Virus record (IMG/VR): IMGVR_UViG_3300022752_000023
Coordinates: 1 to 64,000 of that record
Reading direction: 5' to 3' (one strand)
Length of the DNA: 64,000 nt
Source: a virus
Shown: in pieces, positions 33,246 through 41,241 of the stretch
Layout of the letters: each line of letters begins with the position of its first letter
Position numbering within the stretch: the first letter of the stretch is position 1
The notes under the pieces: model-generated
Database searches by the model: none
The model's input: only the letters and a program-made list of their open reading frames with translations
Told to the model about the DNA's origin: nothing
Translations under genes and position numbers: made by a program

Positions 33246-35382
33246 GCCGTAACTCCGGGGCCTCTAGTTCAATTGCCGATTCAAACAAATGCGACAGATT
33301 GATTGCGTGCGTAACCAGCAAGCACTGCAAGCCTTTCGCGGTAGACAACTCGCGTAATTTTTCAAGAACCGGCGCTAAAGCCTGAATACGCGGCTGATCC
33401 AAAGACGCGGTCGGCTCATCCAAGGCGAGGAGCCCGATTTCTTCTGCAAACATGGCGTTGACGGCGACGCGAAACGCAAGTGCCAAGACCGTCTTCTGCC
33501 CGACAGATAATCGTTGAGCGACTTGTCTTCGCCCGTCGAAGAACTCGGCAATAAAGGTTGGTGTTCCATCCGCGGCTACCTTGATAACAAAGTTAACTCG
33601 AAACACCTGCAGCAGCTCGTTAATCGCGGACTCTAACCGCTGTAAGTTGCGTTGCGCTACGAGTCGCGGCGCGTTCTTTAACGCCTCTCGCGCCTTCTCG
33701 GCAACGCCCGACCAACTCCGTAATTTTTTAGCGCGCTCCTCTTGCTGCCGAACATCCGCTGCCTGCTCATCTAGTCGTTTCTTCTCAAACAAAATTTGCG
33801 CGCGCTGATCTGATAAACCCGTCCGCGTCTTCAACTGCGATTGCAGCTGTTGCAGCCGTGTCTGCGCCATATGTGCGTCCGCCTGCGTTGTCGAAATTTG
33901 CGCTAGATCGTCCTCTAGTTGTTTTTTACGCGCACGTAAAGCCTCAATGGCGCCATTCACCTGCGCCCGCTCTTCGCGAGCTTTCTGCGCTAACGGCTCA
34001 ATCTCTTTTTTAACGCGCTGAAATTCTTCGTAGTCGACGACCGCCTGTTGTAACTCGTCCTCGCTTAGATCTGGCGGTTTTACGGCCAGTAAATCTTTTT
34101 CCGCTGCGTCAAGCTGCTGCTCCTTCGCTTCGCGCGCTTTCTGCCGTTTTTCCCAATCCTGCCACACACCCTCTTTAAACGCCTGACGGCTAGCGGCATT
34201 TTTCAATTCCGCCAGCTCTTCTTCCATTTTAATAAGATCTGCTTTGTATTGTTCAACCTGCGCGGCAAGTTGAGACGACGGCGTGTGGCACGTCGGGCAT
34301 TCGGCTACGCCCTCCGATGAAAACATATCAATAAAACGCTTCGCTTCTTTAATGCGCTGCTCACGCGAGTGTTGATCGCGCCGCATCTCTTCGGCTGTGG
34401 GCTGTCCGGGCTTTTCAGGTTGCTGGTCTTTCTCTCGCTCGGCGGCGAGTTGCGCGCGAGTAAGCTGAAAGTTTTCCTTGGCTTTGGCAACGCTCTTGTA
34501 GCTGGCCCAGTGCCCCAGCGCGACTCTCGCCGCAGCGTGCGACTCTTCTTGCCCGTTTGCCGCGGCCGTCAGCGCGAGCAAGTCAGCGTCGTACTGCGCC
34601 GACGCGTTTACAAGATCGTCTAACTTTTTCTGCTGCTGCTCCAGTTGCTGTTCGAGCTTGGCCAGCTCACTGGCGCCGCGGTCACGTGCTTCCCACTGCT
34701 GAATCGTCGTCTGGTCGGCCCGCATAAGCGACACAATGTCATCAGGATTTGGCAGTTGCGCAATTTGAGTAGACAACTCGGCCGCCTGCTGTGCCGCAGC
34801 GGCAGCCTGCGTCGCTATTTCGTCCGCGGTTTGAACAATTTCAGGAATGTTTAACTTTGATAGAGACTTGCCAATCACGTCTTGACATTTGTCCGCGCGA
34901 GCAGTGTTAAACAATCGCTGAAAAAACTTATCTGTGTCAGTTTGATTGTCGTCGATAAACGAAAAAATCTCGGTCTGCGCGACGATGATAAACCGACTAA
35001 TAAATTTGGCGTCGACACCAAGCAACTTTTCTATGCCGGCAGTTACGCTCTTATCGCCGCGGCCGATTTCTTTACCATCAACTACCAACGTCGCCTGCTC
35101 CTTTTCGGGCAGCAGGTGCCGCGTCACGACGGCGATATGGCCGTTGTGCTCAAATTCCAGCGTGGCGTACGCCGGTTCGCCTTCGCGGGCATATTGCGAA
35201 ATGTTGTCGGCTTTCACGCCGAAGTTTGGATTCTCGCCGGTCAGCAGCCACCGAATCGCGCCGAATAAGCTGCTCTTGCCAGAACCGTTTTCGCCGAGAA
35301 TCGCTACCAGCCCGCGGGTAAACTCACACACTCGATAGCGGTGGTGTACCCAATTCTTCACTTCTAGTCGCAAGAGCTGCAT
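33229..35382 (-). CDS. sbcC: SbcC/Rad50-like (T4 gp46-like) SMC-type ATPase subunit of a recombination nuclease
   Basis: The 717-aa protein has a split ABC ATPase head around two coiled coils. Walker A is ILGENGSGKSSLF (about residues 29-40). The coiled-coil arms are Gln/Lys/Glu-rich. The zinc hook CPTC (GVAECPTCHTPS) lies mid-protein, the signature is LSVGQKTVLALAF, and Walker B is IGLLALDEPTASLDQ. With SbcD it forms the complex that opens and resects DNA ends for recombination-dependent replication. Its start region overlaps the sbcD gene end by 59 nt, ensuring paired synthesis. Confidence 0.92.
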   Translation of the reverse strand: MQLLRLEVKNWVHHRYRVCEFTRGLVAILGENGSGKSSLFGAIRWLLTGENPNFGVKADNISQYAREGEPAYATLEFEHNGHIAVVTRHLLPEKEQATLVVDGKEIGRGDKSVTAGIEKLLGVDAKFISRFIIVAQTEIFSFIDDNQTDTDKFFQRLFNTARADKCQDVIGKSLSKLNIPEIVQTADEIATQAAAAAQQAAELSTQIAQLPNPDDIVSLMRADQTTIQQWEARDRGASELAKLEQQLEQQQKKLDDLVNASAQYDADLLALTAAANGQEESHAAARVALGHWASYKSVAKAKENFQLTRAQLAAEREKDQQPEKPGQPTAEEMRRDQHSREQRIKEAKRFIDMFSSEGVAECPTCHTPSSQLAAQVEQYKADLIKMEEELAELKNAASRQAFKEGVWQDWEKRQKAREAKEQQLDAAEKDLLAVKPPDLSEDELQQAVVDYEEFQRVKKEIEPLAQKAREERAQVNGAIEALRARKKQLEDDLAQISTTQADAHMAQTRLQQLQSQLKTRTGLSDQRAQILFEKKRLDEQAADVRQQEERAKKLRSWSGVAEKAREALKNAPRLVAQRNLQRLESAINELLQVFRVNFVIKVAADGTPTFIAEFFDGRRQVAQRLSVGQKTVLALAFRVAVNAMFAEEIGLLALDEPTASLDQPRIQALAPVLEKLRELSTAKGLQCLLVTHAINLSHLFESAIELEAPELRHVQRS

Positions 35383-36496
35383 CGTTAGGTTCTCCTGTCA
35401 TGTATTTTGAAAACTGTACATCAAGCTCTTTGTTTGCGTCTTCAGCTGCAAGCAACGCCGCAGCCAGCTTATAAGCGTCAGTGCCGGCGCCTAGTAAATC
35501 ACCGAGCGCCGACAGTAAATCATTTTTGGCAACATCACGTGTGCTCGCGCGTTTGTCGCCGTCGTCCTTGTTTGTCAGCGCCTCACAAAATACGTGGGCC
35601 GACTCGCCAAGCGCGGTGACGAGGCGGATGTACGCGTCAGGTAGCTGTTTGTTGAACTTGACGCGCACAATCGGCTTAGCAATCTCGGCAGGCAGCTCGG
35701 CAAACTCGCACATATCTTTGATGTCGCGCTCAAACTGCCCGGCACACAAGCTATCCAGCAACTCCTGCTCGCGCACGCTGTAGTTGATAAACCGGCGTGT
35801 CTTAAGCGGTACCGGCCAAAACTCAAAGCCGCCGTCGTGCGTGTCGTTGATTACAAAGAAAAACTTTGACGGATCTTCGCCGCAATCTTGCATGCAGATA
35901 GAACCGGGCGACAGCATTCGAATCGGCTTCCCCTGCGCGTTGGTGCTTTCCACGGTTTTAGTGACGTGAAAGTCGCCAGCCAACACGGTCTGAACATGAT
36001 GCACGTCAGTCAACTCGCATTCGGTGCGGCCGACGTTGCCCATGAAATCTTTCCAGACTTGATGCACGATTAAAATATCTGTGTCAGCCGGAACTTCTTT
36101 GAACGCGGTCTGAATCTCTCCGCGCGGAAGCCAGTCGAGCCCGTATACGCGAACGCCATTGATGGTCACAGTTTGTTTGTGAATGTGTCGTGACCATTTG
36201 TGTACGCTCAACCACGGCGCATTCCGATCATACTCGTGATTGCCTTGAATATAGTAAACATCCAAGTTTGCGACCTGCATCCGACTCAGTCCGTTGCACA
36301 GTTGCGCAATTGGTCGCGCGGAGTTGCTTTTCTTTTCCAAAACATCGCCGCCAAGAATCAGCGGCAGCCGATGTTCGACGCAGTAGTCAATAATCTGATT
36401 GAAGCTGTAATACGCGTCGCCATAAATGCCGGGACGCGTTGACCATGCGCCGTCTTCGAGATGCAGGTCGGCGGTAAAAACGAAAAGAGGTTTCAC
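35324..36496 (-). CDS. sbcD: SbcD/Mre11-like (T4 gp47-like) nuclease subunit
   Basis: This is a calcineurin-like metallophosphoesterase partner of SbcC. Metal-binding motifs in order: TADLHLED (residues 8-15), LILGGDVLEK, YYIQGNHEYD, DILIVHQVW and VLAGDFHVTK (the GDxH motif). A C-terminal extension of about 150 residues presumably docks onto the SbcC coiled-coil base. The complex has ATP-dependent dsDNA exonuclease and hairpin endonuclease activity in characterised relatives. Confidence 0.92.
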   Translation of the reverse strand: MKPLFVFTADLHLEDGAWSTRPGIYGDAYYSFNQIIDYCVEHRLPLILGGDVLEKKSNSARPIAQLCNGLSRMQVANLDVYYIQGNHEYDRNAPWLSVHKWSRHIHKQTVTINGVRVYGLDWLPRGEIQTAFKEVPADTDILIVHQVWKDFMGNVGRTECELTDVHHVQTVLAGDFHVTKTVESTNAQGKPIRMLSPGSICMQDCGEDPSKFFFVINDTHDGGFEFWPVPLKTRRFINYSVREQELLDSLCAGQFERDIKDMCEFAELPAEIAKPIVRVKFNKQLPDAYIRLVTALGESAHVFCEALTNKDDGDKRASTRDVAKNDLLSALGDLLGAGTDAYKLAAALLAAEDANKELDVQFSKYMTGEPNDAALATRSEELGTPPLSSV

Positions 36497-36505
36497 GCGC
36501 TGCTC

Positions 36506-37120
36506 CTAATCTTCATCTTCTTCGTAGTCATAATCTTCGTCGTCATCAAAATACTCATCTTCGTCGTATTGCTTGGTGTAGTTTTTAGTTCCGTACGGTA
36601 ATTGCCAGTACGGATTGACCGGCGTGTCAGTCATGTCTGCGCCGTAGTCAAACGGTTTAAATAGCTTTATCAGCGTAGCGATATACGATCCGATGATTTT
36701 TGGCAGTTTATTAACGTCTATCGACTGAATCGTGTGCGTCATTTCTTTCCACGACTCAGGCTCGCCGCTGAAAAATCCGTCGTCTTTCTTTTTGCCTTTT
36801 GGCGTTGTCGTAACGACTTTGAAAAACGAAAGCGTAAACAGCTCCGCCAGCTGCGCGGTTGACGGCGCCGGTAGGCTGAGCGCCTTTGGCGGCAGACGAT
36901 GTTTTTTCTGCAGAGCTAAAAGCTCTGTATCAAAGTCTGCATGCATTTCCTGCAGGGCTCGCGCCGTTCGCGCAGCGGCAACAATCTCTTTGATGCCGAA
37001 ATTGTCTGGATTCATCAGCTCCAGAACGGACCAGAGCAGGTGGTAGTCGCGTTTCATCGCGGCTACGTACGTCCGAATAAAGTGCTGCTCAGTTTTAGAG
37101 ATATTATTCGGATTGAACAT
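36506..37120 (-). CDS. Hypothetical protein with very acidic C-terminus, 204 aa
   Basis: It is not recognised. The N-terminal 140 residues are helical (MFNPNNISKTEQHFIRTYVA, AARTARALQEMHADFDTELL). A Lys-rich loop (TTTPKGKKKDDGFF) follows. The last ~20 residues are almost all Asp, Glu and Tyr (DEDEYFDDDEDYDYEEDED). The acidic tail may compete with DNA for basic proteins, which is speculative. It is the first gene after the tRNA region in the sbcDC transcript. Confidence 0.72.
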   Translation of the reverse strand: MFNPNNISKTEQHFIRTYVAAMKRDYHLLWSVLELMNPDNFGIKEIVAAARTARALQEMHADFDTELLALQKKHRLPPKALSLPAPSTAQLAELFTLSFFKVVTTTPKGKKKDDGFFSGEPESWKEMTHTIQSIDVNKLPKIIGSYIATLIKLFKPFDYGADMTDTPVNPYWQLPYGTKNYTKQYDEDEYFDDDEDYDYEEDED

Positions 37121-37154
37121 GCGGCAGCCTTGATTACACGCACGTAACTTTAAA

Positions 37155-37391
37155 TCATTCGCCGTCGGGCGGCGGATTGTCGATCACTTTTGCAATAATA
37201 CCATCTCGCTCAAGATCTTGCAGCAATGGTTCGAGCCGCCGCAGATAACCGCACAACATCGACATCCAGTTGACAAGTTCTTCCGGCTCACGCTTTAAAA
37301 ACTTCTCTTTCAGTTCATCTTCTGTAAGGTGCTCAACTTCTACGTTTTTCCATTTGCCGTCGCGTTCTACGCGCAGATAAGCGCCAGTCAT
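37155..37391 (-). CDS. Small conserved-looking protein, 78 aa
   Basis: The start ATG 37391 (MTGAYLRVERDGKWKNVEVE) overlaps the upstream stop by 4 nt. The sequence continues HLTEDELKEKFLKREPEELV and a helical WMSMLCGYLRRLEPLLQDLE. I have an impression of similar short proteins beginning MTGAYLRVERDGKWxxxEVEHLT in other phages, without known function. Confidence 0.74.
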   Translation of the reverse strand: MTGAYLRVERDGKWKNVEVEHLTEDELKEKFLKREPEELVNWMSMLCGYLRRLEPLLQDLERDGIIAKVIDNPPPDGE

Positions 37392-37621
37392 GTGCAAGAC
37401 TCCGAAGAAACACACCCGTCTAATTTGAACACCGCCTTAAAAGTATCAAACGCCTTATCGGCGCGCATGCGTGTCATAGAGGCAATACCGATCAAAACAT
37501 TTGCAACGTCGTCAATGTCGATGTCTTCTTTTTCCAAAATACGCTCGACAACGATATCAAGGTCGTCTGCCGTGTTGTGGAGATTTGTGATATCCGTTTC
37601 TAATTGAAAGCGATCAGCCAT
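37388..37621 (-). CDS. Small helical protein, 77 aa
   Basis: The start ATG 37621 (MADRFQLETDITNLHNTADD) has TTGGAG 6 nt upstream. The open frame continues upstream into the tRNA-Met gene and that extension is rejected. The sequence is acidic and helical (LDIVVERILEKEDIDIDDVA). It is tightly coupled to the next gene. Confidence 0.76.
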   Translation of the reverse strand: MADRFQLETDITNLHNTADDLDIVVERILEKEDIDIDDVANVLIGIASMTRMRADKAFDTFKAVFKLDGCVSSESCT

Positions 37622-37674
37622 GATTAACTCCAAGTAAACAAAATTAGTCCGCAGCTCAACCGTCAGCCTCCGAA

Positions 37675-37750
37675 TAGCCGGGGTGAGATTCGAACTCACG
37701 ATCTCTAGCTTATGAGGCTAGCGAGGACGACCAAACTCCTCTACCCGGCG
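37675..37750 (-). tRNA. tRNA-Met (anticodon CAT) with initiator-like features
   Basis: The full cloverleaf is readable on the minus strand. The D stem is GAGG/CCTC with a GG in the loop. The anticodon stem is CTAGC/GCTAG with loop CTCATAA. The T arm is GTGAG-TTCGAAT-CTCAC and the acceptor is CGCCGGG/CCCGGCT. The first acceptor pair is a C1 x U72 mismatch and the D stem has A11:U24. Both are hallmarks of bacterial initiator tRNA, but the three consecutive G:C pairs at 29-31/39-41 are missing. The discriminator is A. CCA is not encoded. Lysidine-type Ile-CAT is an alternative identity. Confidence 0.9.
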
Positions 37751-37763
37751 TCTTTAGTCAAAA

Positions 37764-38297
37764 CTACATAAAAGTAGTTCGAAACGGTTTGTGTTTTATA
37801 TTGTTGCCGCGTGGTATTTCAGAAAACTGGCGACCAACAAATTTTAACCACTTGTGCACAGCGCCAACGGGAATAGAGTGCACAAGTGACACGCAATCCA
37901 TATACACGCGCTGGGAGCGCGGCGTGTTTAATTTTGTTGTTGCGTACTCCATAGCTTGATCTTCATGGTGCACAAAAAATTCCAATAAATCTCCGCCGGG
38001 GACTAAACATTTCCAGTAATCAGCACGATGCTCTAAATATTTGTCTTCATCTACGGCAAAGGCCCCAAAAATAGAGTCCAGCGTTGTATCATCGTTTGAA
38101 TATTGTTCTGCGTCTTCAAATGCCACGGCAGTTTTTGTGTAACGATACTCACACATGTTGCACGTATCGTAAAACAACACAACCTCATCGCAATTTACAA
38201 GAACAGTCAAAAATTCATCGACAGTATATCTATACGCACTACTTTTTAAATCACGAGGTACTTTTTCGCCCGTAGTTTTAGTTTTTTGTTTCGTCAT
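37764..38297 (-). CDS. Hypothetical protein between the two tRNAs, 177 aa
   Basis: The preferred start is ATG 38297 (MTKQKTKTTGEKVPRDLKSS); the frame is open to TTG 38372. No clear Shine-Dalgarno is seen. The content is mixed alpha/beta with several aromatic residues (YRYTVDEFLTVLVNCDEVVL, EFFVHHEDQAMEYATTKL). The C-terminus is basic. No function is recognised. It separates the two tRNA genes and its base composition is AT-richer than its neighbours, hinting at later acquisition. Confidence 0.66.
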   Translation of the reverse strand: MTKQKTKTTGEKVPRDLKSSAYRYTVDEFLTVLVNCDEVVLFYDTCNMCEYRYTKTAVAFEDAEQYSNDDTTLDSIFGAFAVDEDKYLEHRADYWKCLVPGGDLLEFFVHHEDQAMEYATTKLNTPRSQRVYMDCVSLVHSIPVGAVHKWLKFVGRQFSEIPRGNNIKHKPFRTTFM

Positions 38298-38395
38298 AAT
38301 GCCGGGTTGAGATTTAAACCTAGTCAAAAATTTTGTGTTAATAACAACATTTGTCCAAACTGCCACAGTCAAACATCGACATTTGCTGGTCGAAA

Positions 38396-38466
38396 TTCGG
38401 GGACTAGGATTCGAACCTAGAATAATCCGTCCAAAGCGGATTGTGATACCATTTCACCATCCCCGA
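38396..38466 (-). tRNA. tRNA-Gln (anticodon TTG)
   Basis: The cloverleaf is on the minus strand. The acceptor is TCGGGGA/TCCCCGA, the D stem GTGA/TCAC with GG in the loop, the anticodon stem ATCCG/CGGAT with loop CTTTGGA, and the T arm CTAGG-TTCGAAT-CCTAG. The gene is 71 nt with a 4-nt variable loop. The discriminator is A and CCA is not encoded. All stems pair fully. Confidence 0.93.
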
Positions 38467-38639
38467 GCCGCGCATTGAATCCCTTCATTTACGTATCTTC
38501 TGGCGCACACCTCGGATACCGTCATGACAAGCGTCGCCAGCTCGTGGTTATGACCCACTCACGGTTTGGGTGCCGGACCGTCGGATGATTGCAACGGCTT
38601 TAGCGACCAACTGGGGCACCGGCATGCCCACCGGGATAT
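38467..38639 (-). other. 173-nt gene-free stretch with nested inverted repeats upstream of the tRNAs
   Basis: No ORF or third tRNA was found. The minus strand holds GGTGCC...GGCACC enclosing CCGT...ACGG, an ACCC...GGGT pair, and CTGGCG...CGCCAG. It may be a structured leader, a small RNA or a tRNA-processing region. No promoter close to consensus was identified. Confidence 0.4.
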
Positions 38640-38918
38640 CTAGTCTTCTTTGGTTGTTGCGTTGTCCGTAAAACTAACAAACTCGCCGCCGTCGTCGTTA
38701 AAGATTAAACCGGGTTCGCCGCCGTCTAATCCCTGTGCCGCGCGCGTCGCATACTTTTTCAGTAAGTTGTAAATCTTGGCGCCGCGACGATCGCCAAATT
38801 TGATGCAGAGCAACGCTTCTACCGTCAAATACTCTTCGTATCCCTCTTCGACGTCGTCCTCTTCGTACGGGTTCTCGTCGTCAATAAACCCGCCAAAATC
38901 AAAATTTTCGTTTTGCAT
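38640..38918 (-). CDS. Acidic hypothetical protein, 92 aa
   Basis: The N-terminal 30 residues are acidic (DDENPYEEDDVEEGYEEY). A helical segment (LTVEALLCIKFGDRRGAKIY, NLLKKYATRAAQG) follows, then a Gly/Asp-rich tail. No family is recognised. It is the last protein gene before the tRNA region. Confidence 0.7.
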   Translation of the reverse strand: MQNENFDFGGFIDDENPYEEDDVEEGYEEYLTVEALLCIKFGDRRGAKIYNLLKKYATRAAQGLDGGEPGLIFNDDGGEFVSFTDNATTKED

Positions 38919-38927
38919 AGTATCGCC

Positions 38928-40074
38928 TCAATAAATAACAGTCAATGAAACAACGCAATCGGTTAGCGGAAACAGATAAACACCACGAGCTGAAAACTGT
39001 CGTGGGCGCTCCAATCGCATTACGACGCGGCCGGAGTGCAGCAACGTAGCCACAACATAAGACCCGGTTGACGAGACTGCCGCGTCGATTGAGATAACAT
39101 AATCGGTGTCCGGGACTGGCACCTGAATAGACGCGCCGTGCGCGCCTGTTGCGCCTGTGATTCCGAGCGTAGCAGCTTCTTTTGCGCCGTCAATAACGCG
39201 CTCTAACGACGCGACATCGTCTCGAAGCACGACCGCATAGTGCGCTGGTTTTGTAAACTCGCCTAGATAGCCCGAACGCTCAATCTGTTTGCGCTGCGCT
39301 TCGCTGATCACAGCGGCAATCTCTAGATGCCGCGCAGCGATACTGACATACGCCAGTAACGCCGGGCAGATTGACGCGTAATCTTCTGCAGTGTTGGTGC
39401 CAGTGACCGAAGGAGCAGACCGCGGAGAAACAGGAAAAAACTCGCCCGTTTCCAACAGCAAAAAATGCGTGTTCGTACCGTTGTCGAAAGACATGCCGCG
39501 ATAAGCCGGGCCAACCTCGCCGCTTGGTAATTTGTCACGAAAACTGACGAGGCTGGCCGATAATGCCGAAGCCATTGTGTCCGTAAACTGTGCCGGATTA
39601 AACACGCGCGCAAGCATACGCTCGTTGTAAATCTCTGGAGCACTTGGGTTCACAGTTTGAGTATTTTTGTAAGACTCGGCAACCTCGGCGATTACGGCGT
39701 CAAAGATATCTTGCGCCGGCACGTCTGGATCCGCGAGGCCGTTTTCCACCAAATCGGCAAATAGCGTCAGCGCGGCAACCAAAACGCCAGCCGTATCTTT
39801 TGCTTCCGCGCCGTATTGTTTGGCGATCGCCGGGCCGCGGCCGAGAACCGCCTGCGTGATCGAAAAAGGTACGGCGCCCCAGTTAATGTTTCCGGTCGTT
39901 TGCGCTAGTTGGCTGAGCGCTTTGAAAAACGCCGGATTTTTTGTCGGCAGCTGCGCTTGGCGAAAAAGTTCAAGCGTGCACGCCAGTAGTTTTAGCGCGC
40001 TGTGATCATCAGCGGCTTTGAATTTACCCAGAAACTCCCGAATAAGACTCGACGGTTTTTGTAATTTGTCCACT
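38928..40074 (-). CDS. Hypothetical protein, ~381 aa
   Basis: GTG 40074 is favoured as start (GGAG 6 nt upstream); ATG 40085 lacks a site. The N-terminal half is helical (ALKLLACTLELFRQAQLPTK, FFKALSQLAQTTG). The C-terminal part is beta-rich (TDYVISIDAAVSSTGSYVVA, TLLHSGRVVMRLERPRQFS) and includes a very short collagen-like GITGATGAHGAS. A virion or surface-interacting role is possible. It overlaps the upstream HTH-DHS gene by 51 nt. Confidence 0.7.
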
Positions 40075-41241
40075 GAATACTCCATCGCAAACGTTTAAAA
40101 GTGTCATCACGTTCGATTTAAAGGTGCCTGAAATGTTGTGTGCTATGCCGTGGTGGCTATTCACATATGGTGCAAAAGAAGGTTGAACGTGACTATCAAT
40201 AAGAACAGCGTGAAAATTGGGCGCGCGTTCGCTGTCAGAAAGCGCGCAACGTGCTTGAAGAAACAAATGCAGGCCGCGCATAACGTCGCCTATAAGCAAC
40301 ACTACACCGCCTTGTGTTGCACATAACTGACGAACTTGTTCGGCAAATACCAACAGATCTACATAAGTGGCCGCGCCAAAAGCAGCGCCAATCTCTGCGC
40401 CCGGACCGTCCGGGTAAATGTGCCCGGCCATTTCGCCCAACTCTACGTGCACTGTCGCCGGCACACCCAGCGTGTACGCCGAGTGCAGCAAACTGCGGTC
40501 TTTCTCGGCACGCGGCGAGTAAGCCCAGCGCCCGACAGCCTCGCCATAGCCGAGCCCCTGATTCGCGGCCAAGCGGGCCACGTAGTTCAGGTCGTGCGTC
40601 ATGCCACGTTCAGACACGAGAATGTCAGCTACTAATCCTGCGCCGGTTGTCGCGACAGCTGTGACGTATTTTTTTCGCAGCAATTCTATGGCGGTAATAC
40701 CGGCGCCGGCATGGATCGCCAGCGCCGATATAAACAACAAAACTGGTTGGTCGGCAACGCGTGCGTTGTGAATTAAACTTGCCACGTCAACGTGCGCGGG
40801 CGTAATCAAACTCGGCTTGTCAGCCAACACTGGCGGCATTGCGTCGCACGGCGGAGTCGCCGCCCGTAGAGTGTCGAATACAGGAAAAGAACTGTTTAGC
40901 CGAAGCGGAAGCTGAAGCGCGCCGGGATGTTCCACGGTTGTGCCGCGGAGCATTGGTCCGTTGCCCCACAGCAACCAGTCTGGACTGACGTGCGTATGGC
41001 TAAGAATTTGCGCCAGCAACTGCGCTGAAATGGCATACTGGCGTTTGAATACTTTACCAAGATGTGTCGAGTCTAGTTCGATAGCCCGCGCAAACGCCGG
41101 CACGTTGTTATCAAAAAGCGTAGCGCACACATACTCAAGGCGCTGCATCCACGGCTGGTCCAAGTGAGTAAGCTTGCGCCTGTTCTCGTCGCGCTTCTGC
41201 CGCTGCAATTCGCTGAGGTGACTGCTCTTTCTTCTCGGCAT
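40024..41241 (-). CDS. Fusion of an XRE-type helix-turn-helix and a deoxyhypusine-synthase-like domain
   Basis: The start ATG 41241 has AAAGG 6 nt upstream. Residues ~40-100 match phage-repressor XRE HTH domains: VPAFARAIELDSTHLGKVFK, then ISAQLLAQILSHTHVSPDWL and LLWGNGPML. From about residue 165 the sequence follows the NAD-binding core of deoxyhypusine synthase-like proteins: AIHAGAGITAIELLRKKYVT, AVATTGAGLVADILV, GMTHDLNYVARLA, then GVPATVHVELGEMAGHIYP, GAEIGAAFGAATYVDLLVFA and GGVVLLIGDVMRGLHLFLQA. The catalytic Lys region of true DHS (WGKI) is not seen. It may be a metabolite-sensing repressor rather than a hypusine enzyme. Both parts are seen in sequence; the function is inferred. Confidence 0.66.
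   Translation of the reverse strand: MPRRKSSHLSELQRQKRDENRRKLTHLDQPWMQRLEYVCATLFDNNVPAFARAIELDSTHLGKVFKRQYAISAQLLAQILSHTHVSPDWLLWGNGPMLRGTTVEHPGALQLPLRLNSSFPVFDTLRAATPPCDAMPPVLADKPSLITPAHVDVASLIHNARVADQPVLLFISALAIHAGAGITAIELLRKKYVTAVATTGAGLVADILVSERGMTHDLNYVARLAANQGLGYGEAVGRWAYSPRAEKDRSLLHSAYTLGVPATVHVELGEMAGHIYPDGPGAEIGAAFGAATYVDLLVFAEQVRQLCATQGGVVLLIGDVMRGLHLFLQARCALSDSERAPNFHAVLIDSHVQPSFAPYVNSHHGIAHNISGTFKSNVMTLLNVCDGVFSGQITKTVESYSGVSG

Noticed and set aside
37622-37699. 26-residue N-terminal extension of the 37621 gene
   Set aside because: It runs into the tRNA-Met gene. ATG 37621 has TTGGAG.
38467-38639. Third tRNA
   Set aside because: I could not fit a T arm with a TTC loop or an anticodon stem; only isolated stems remain.
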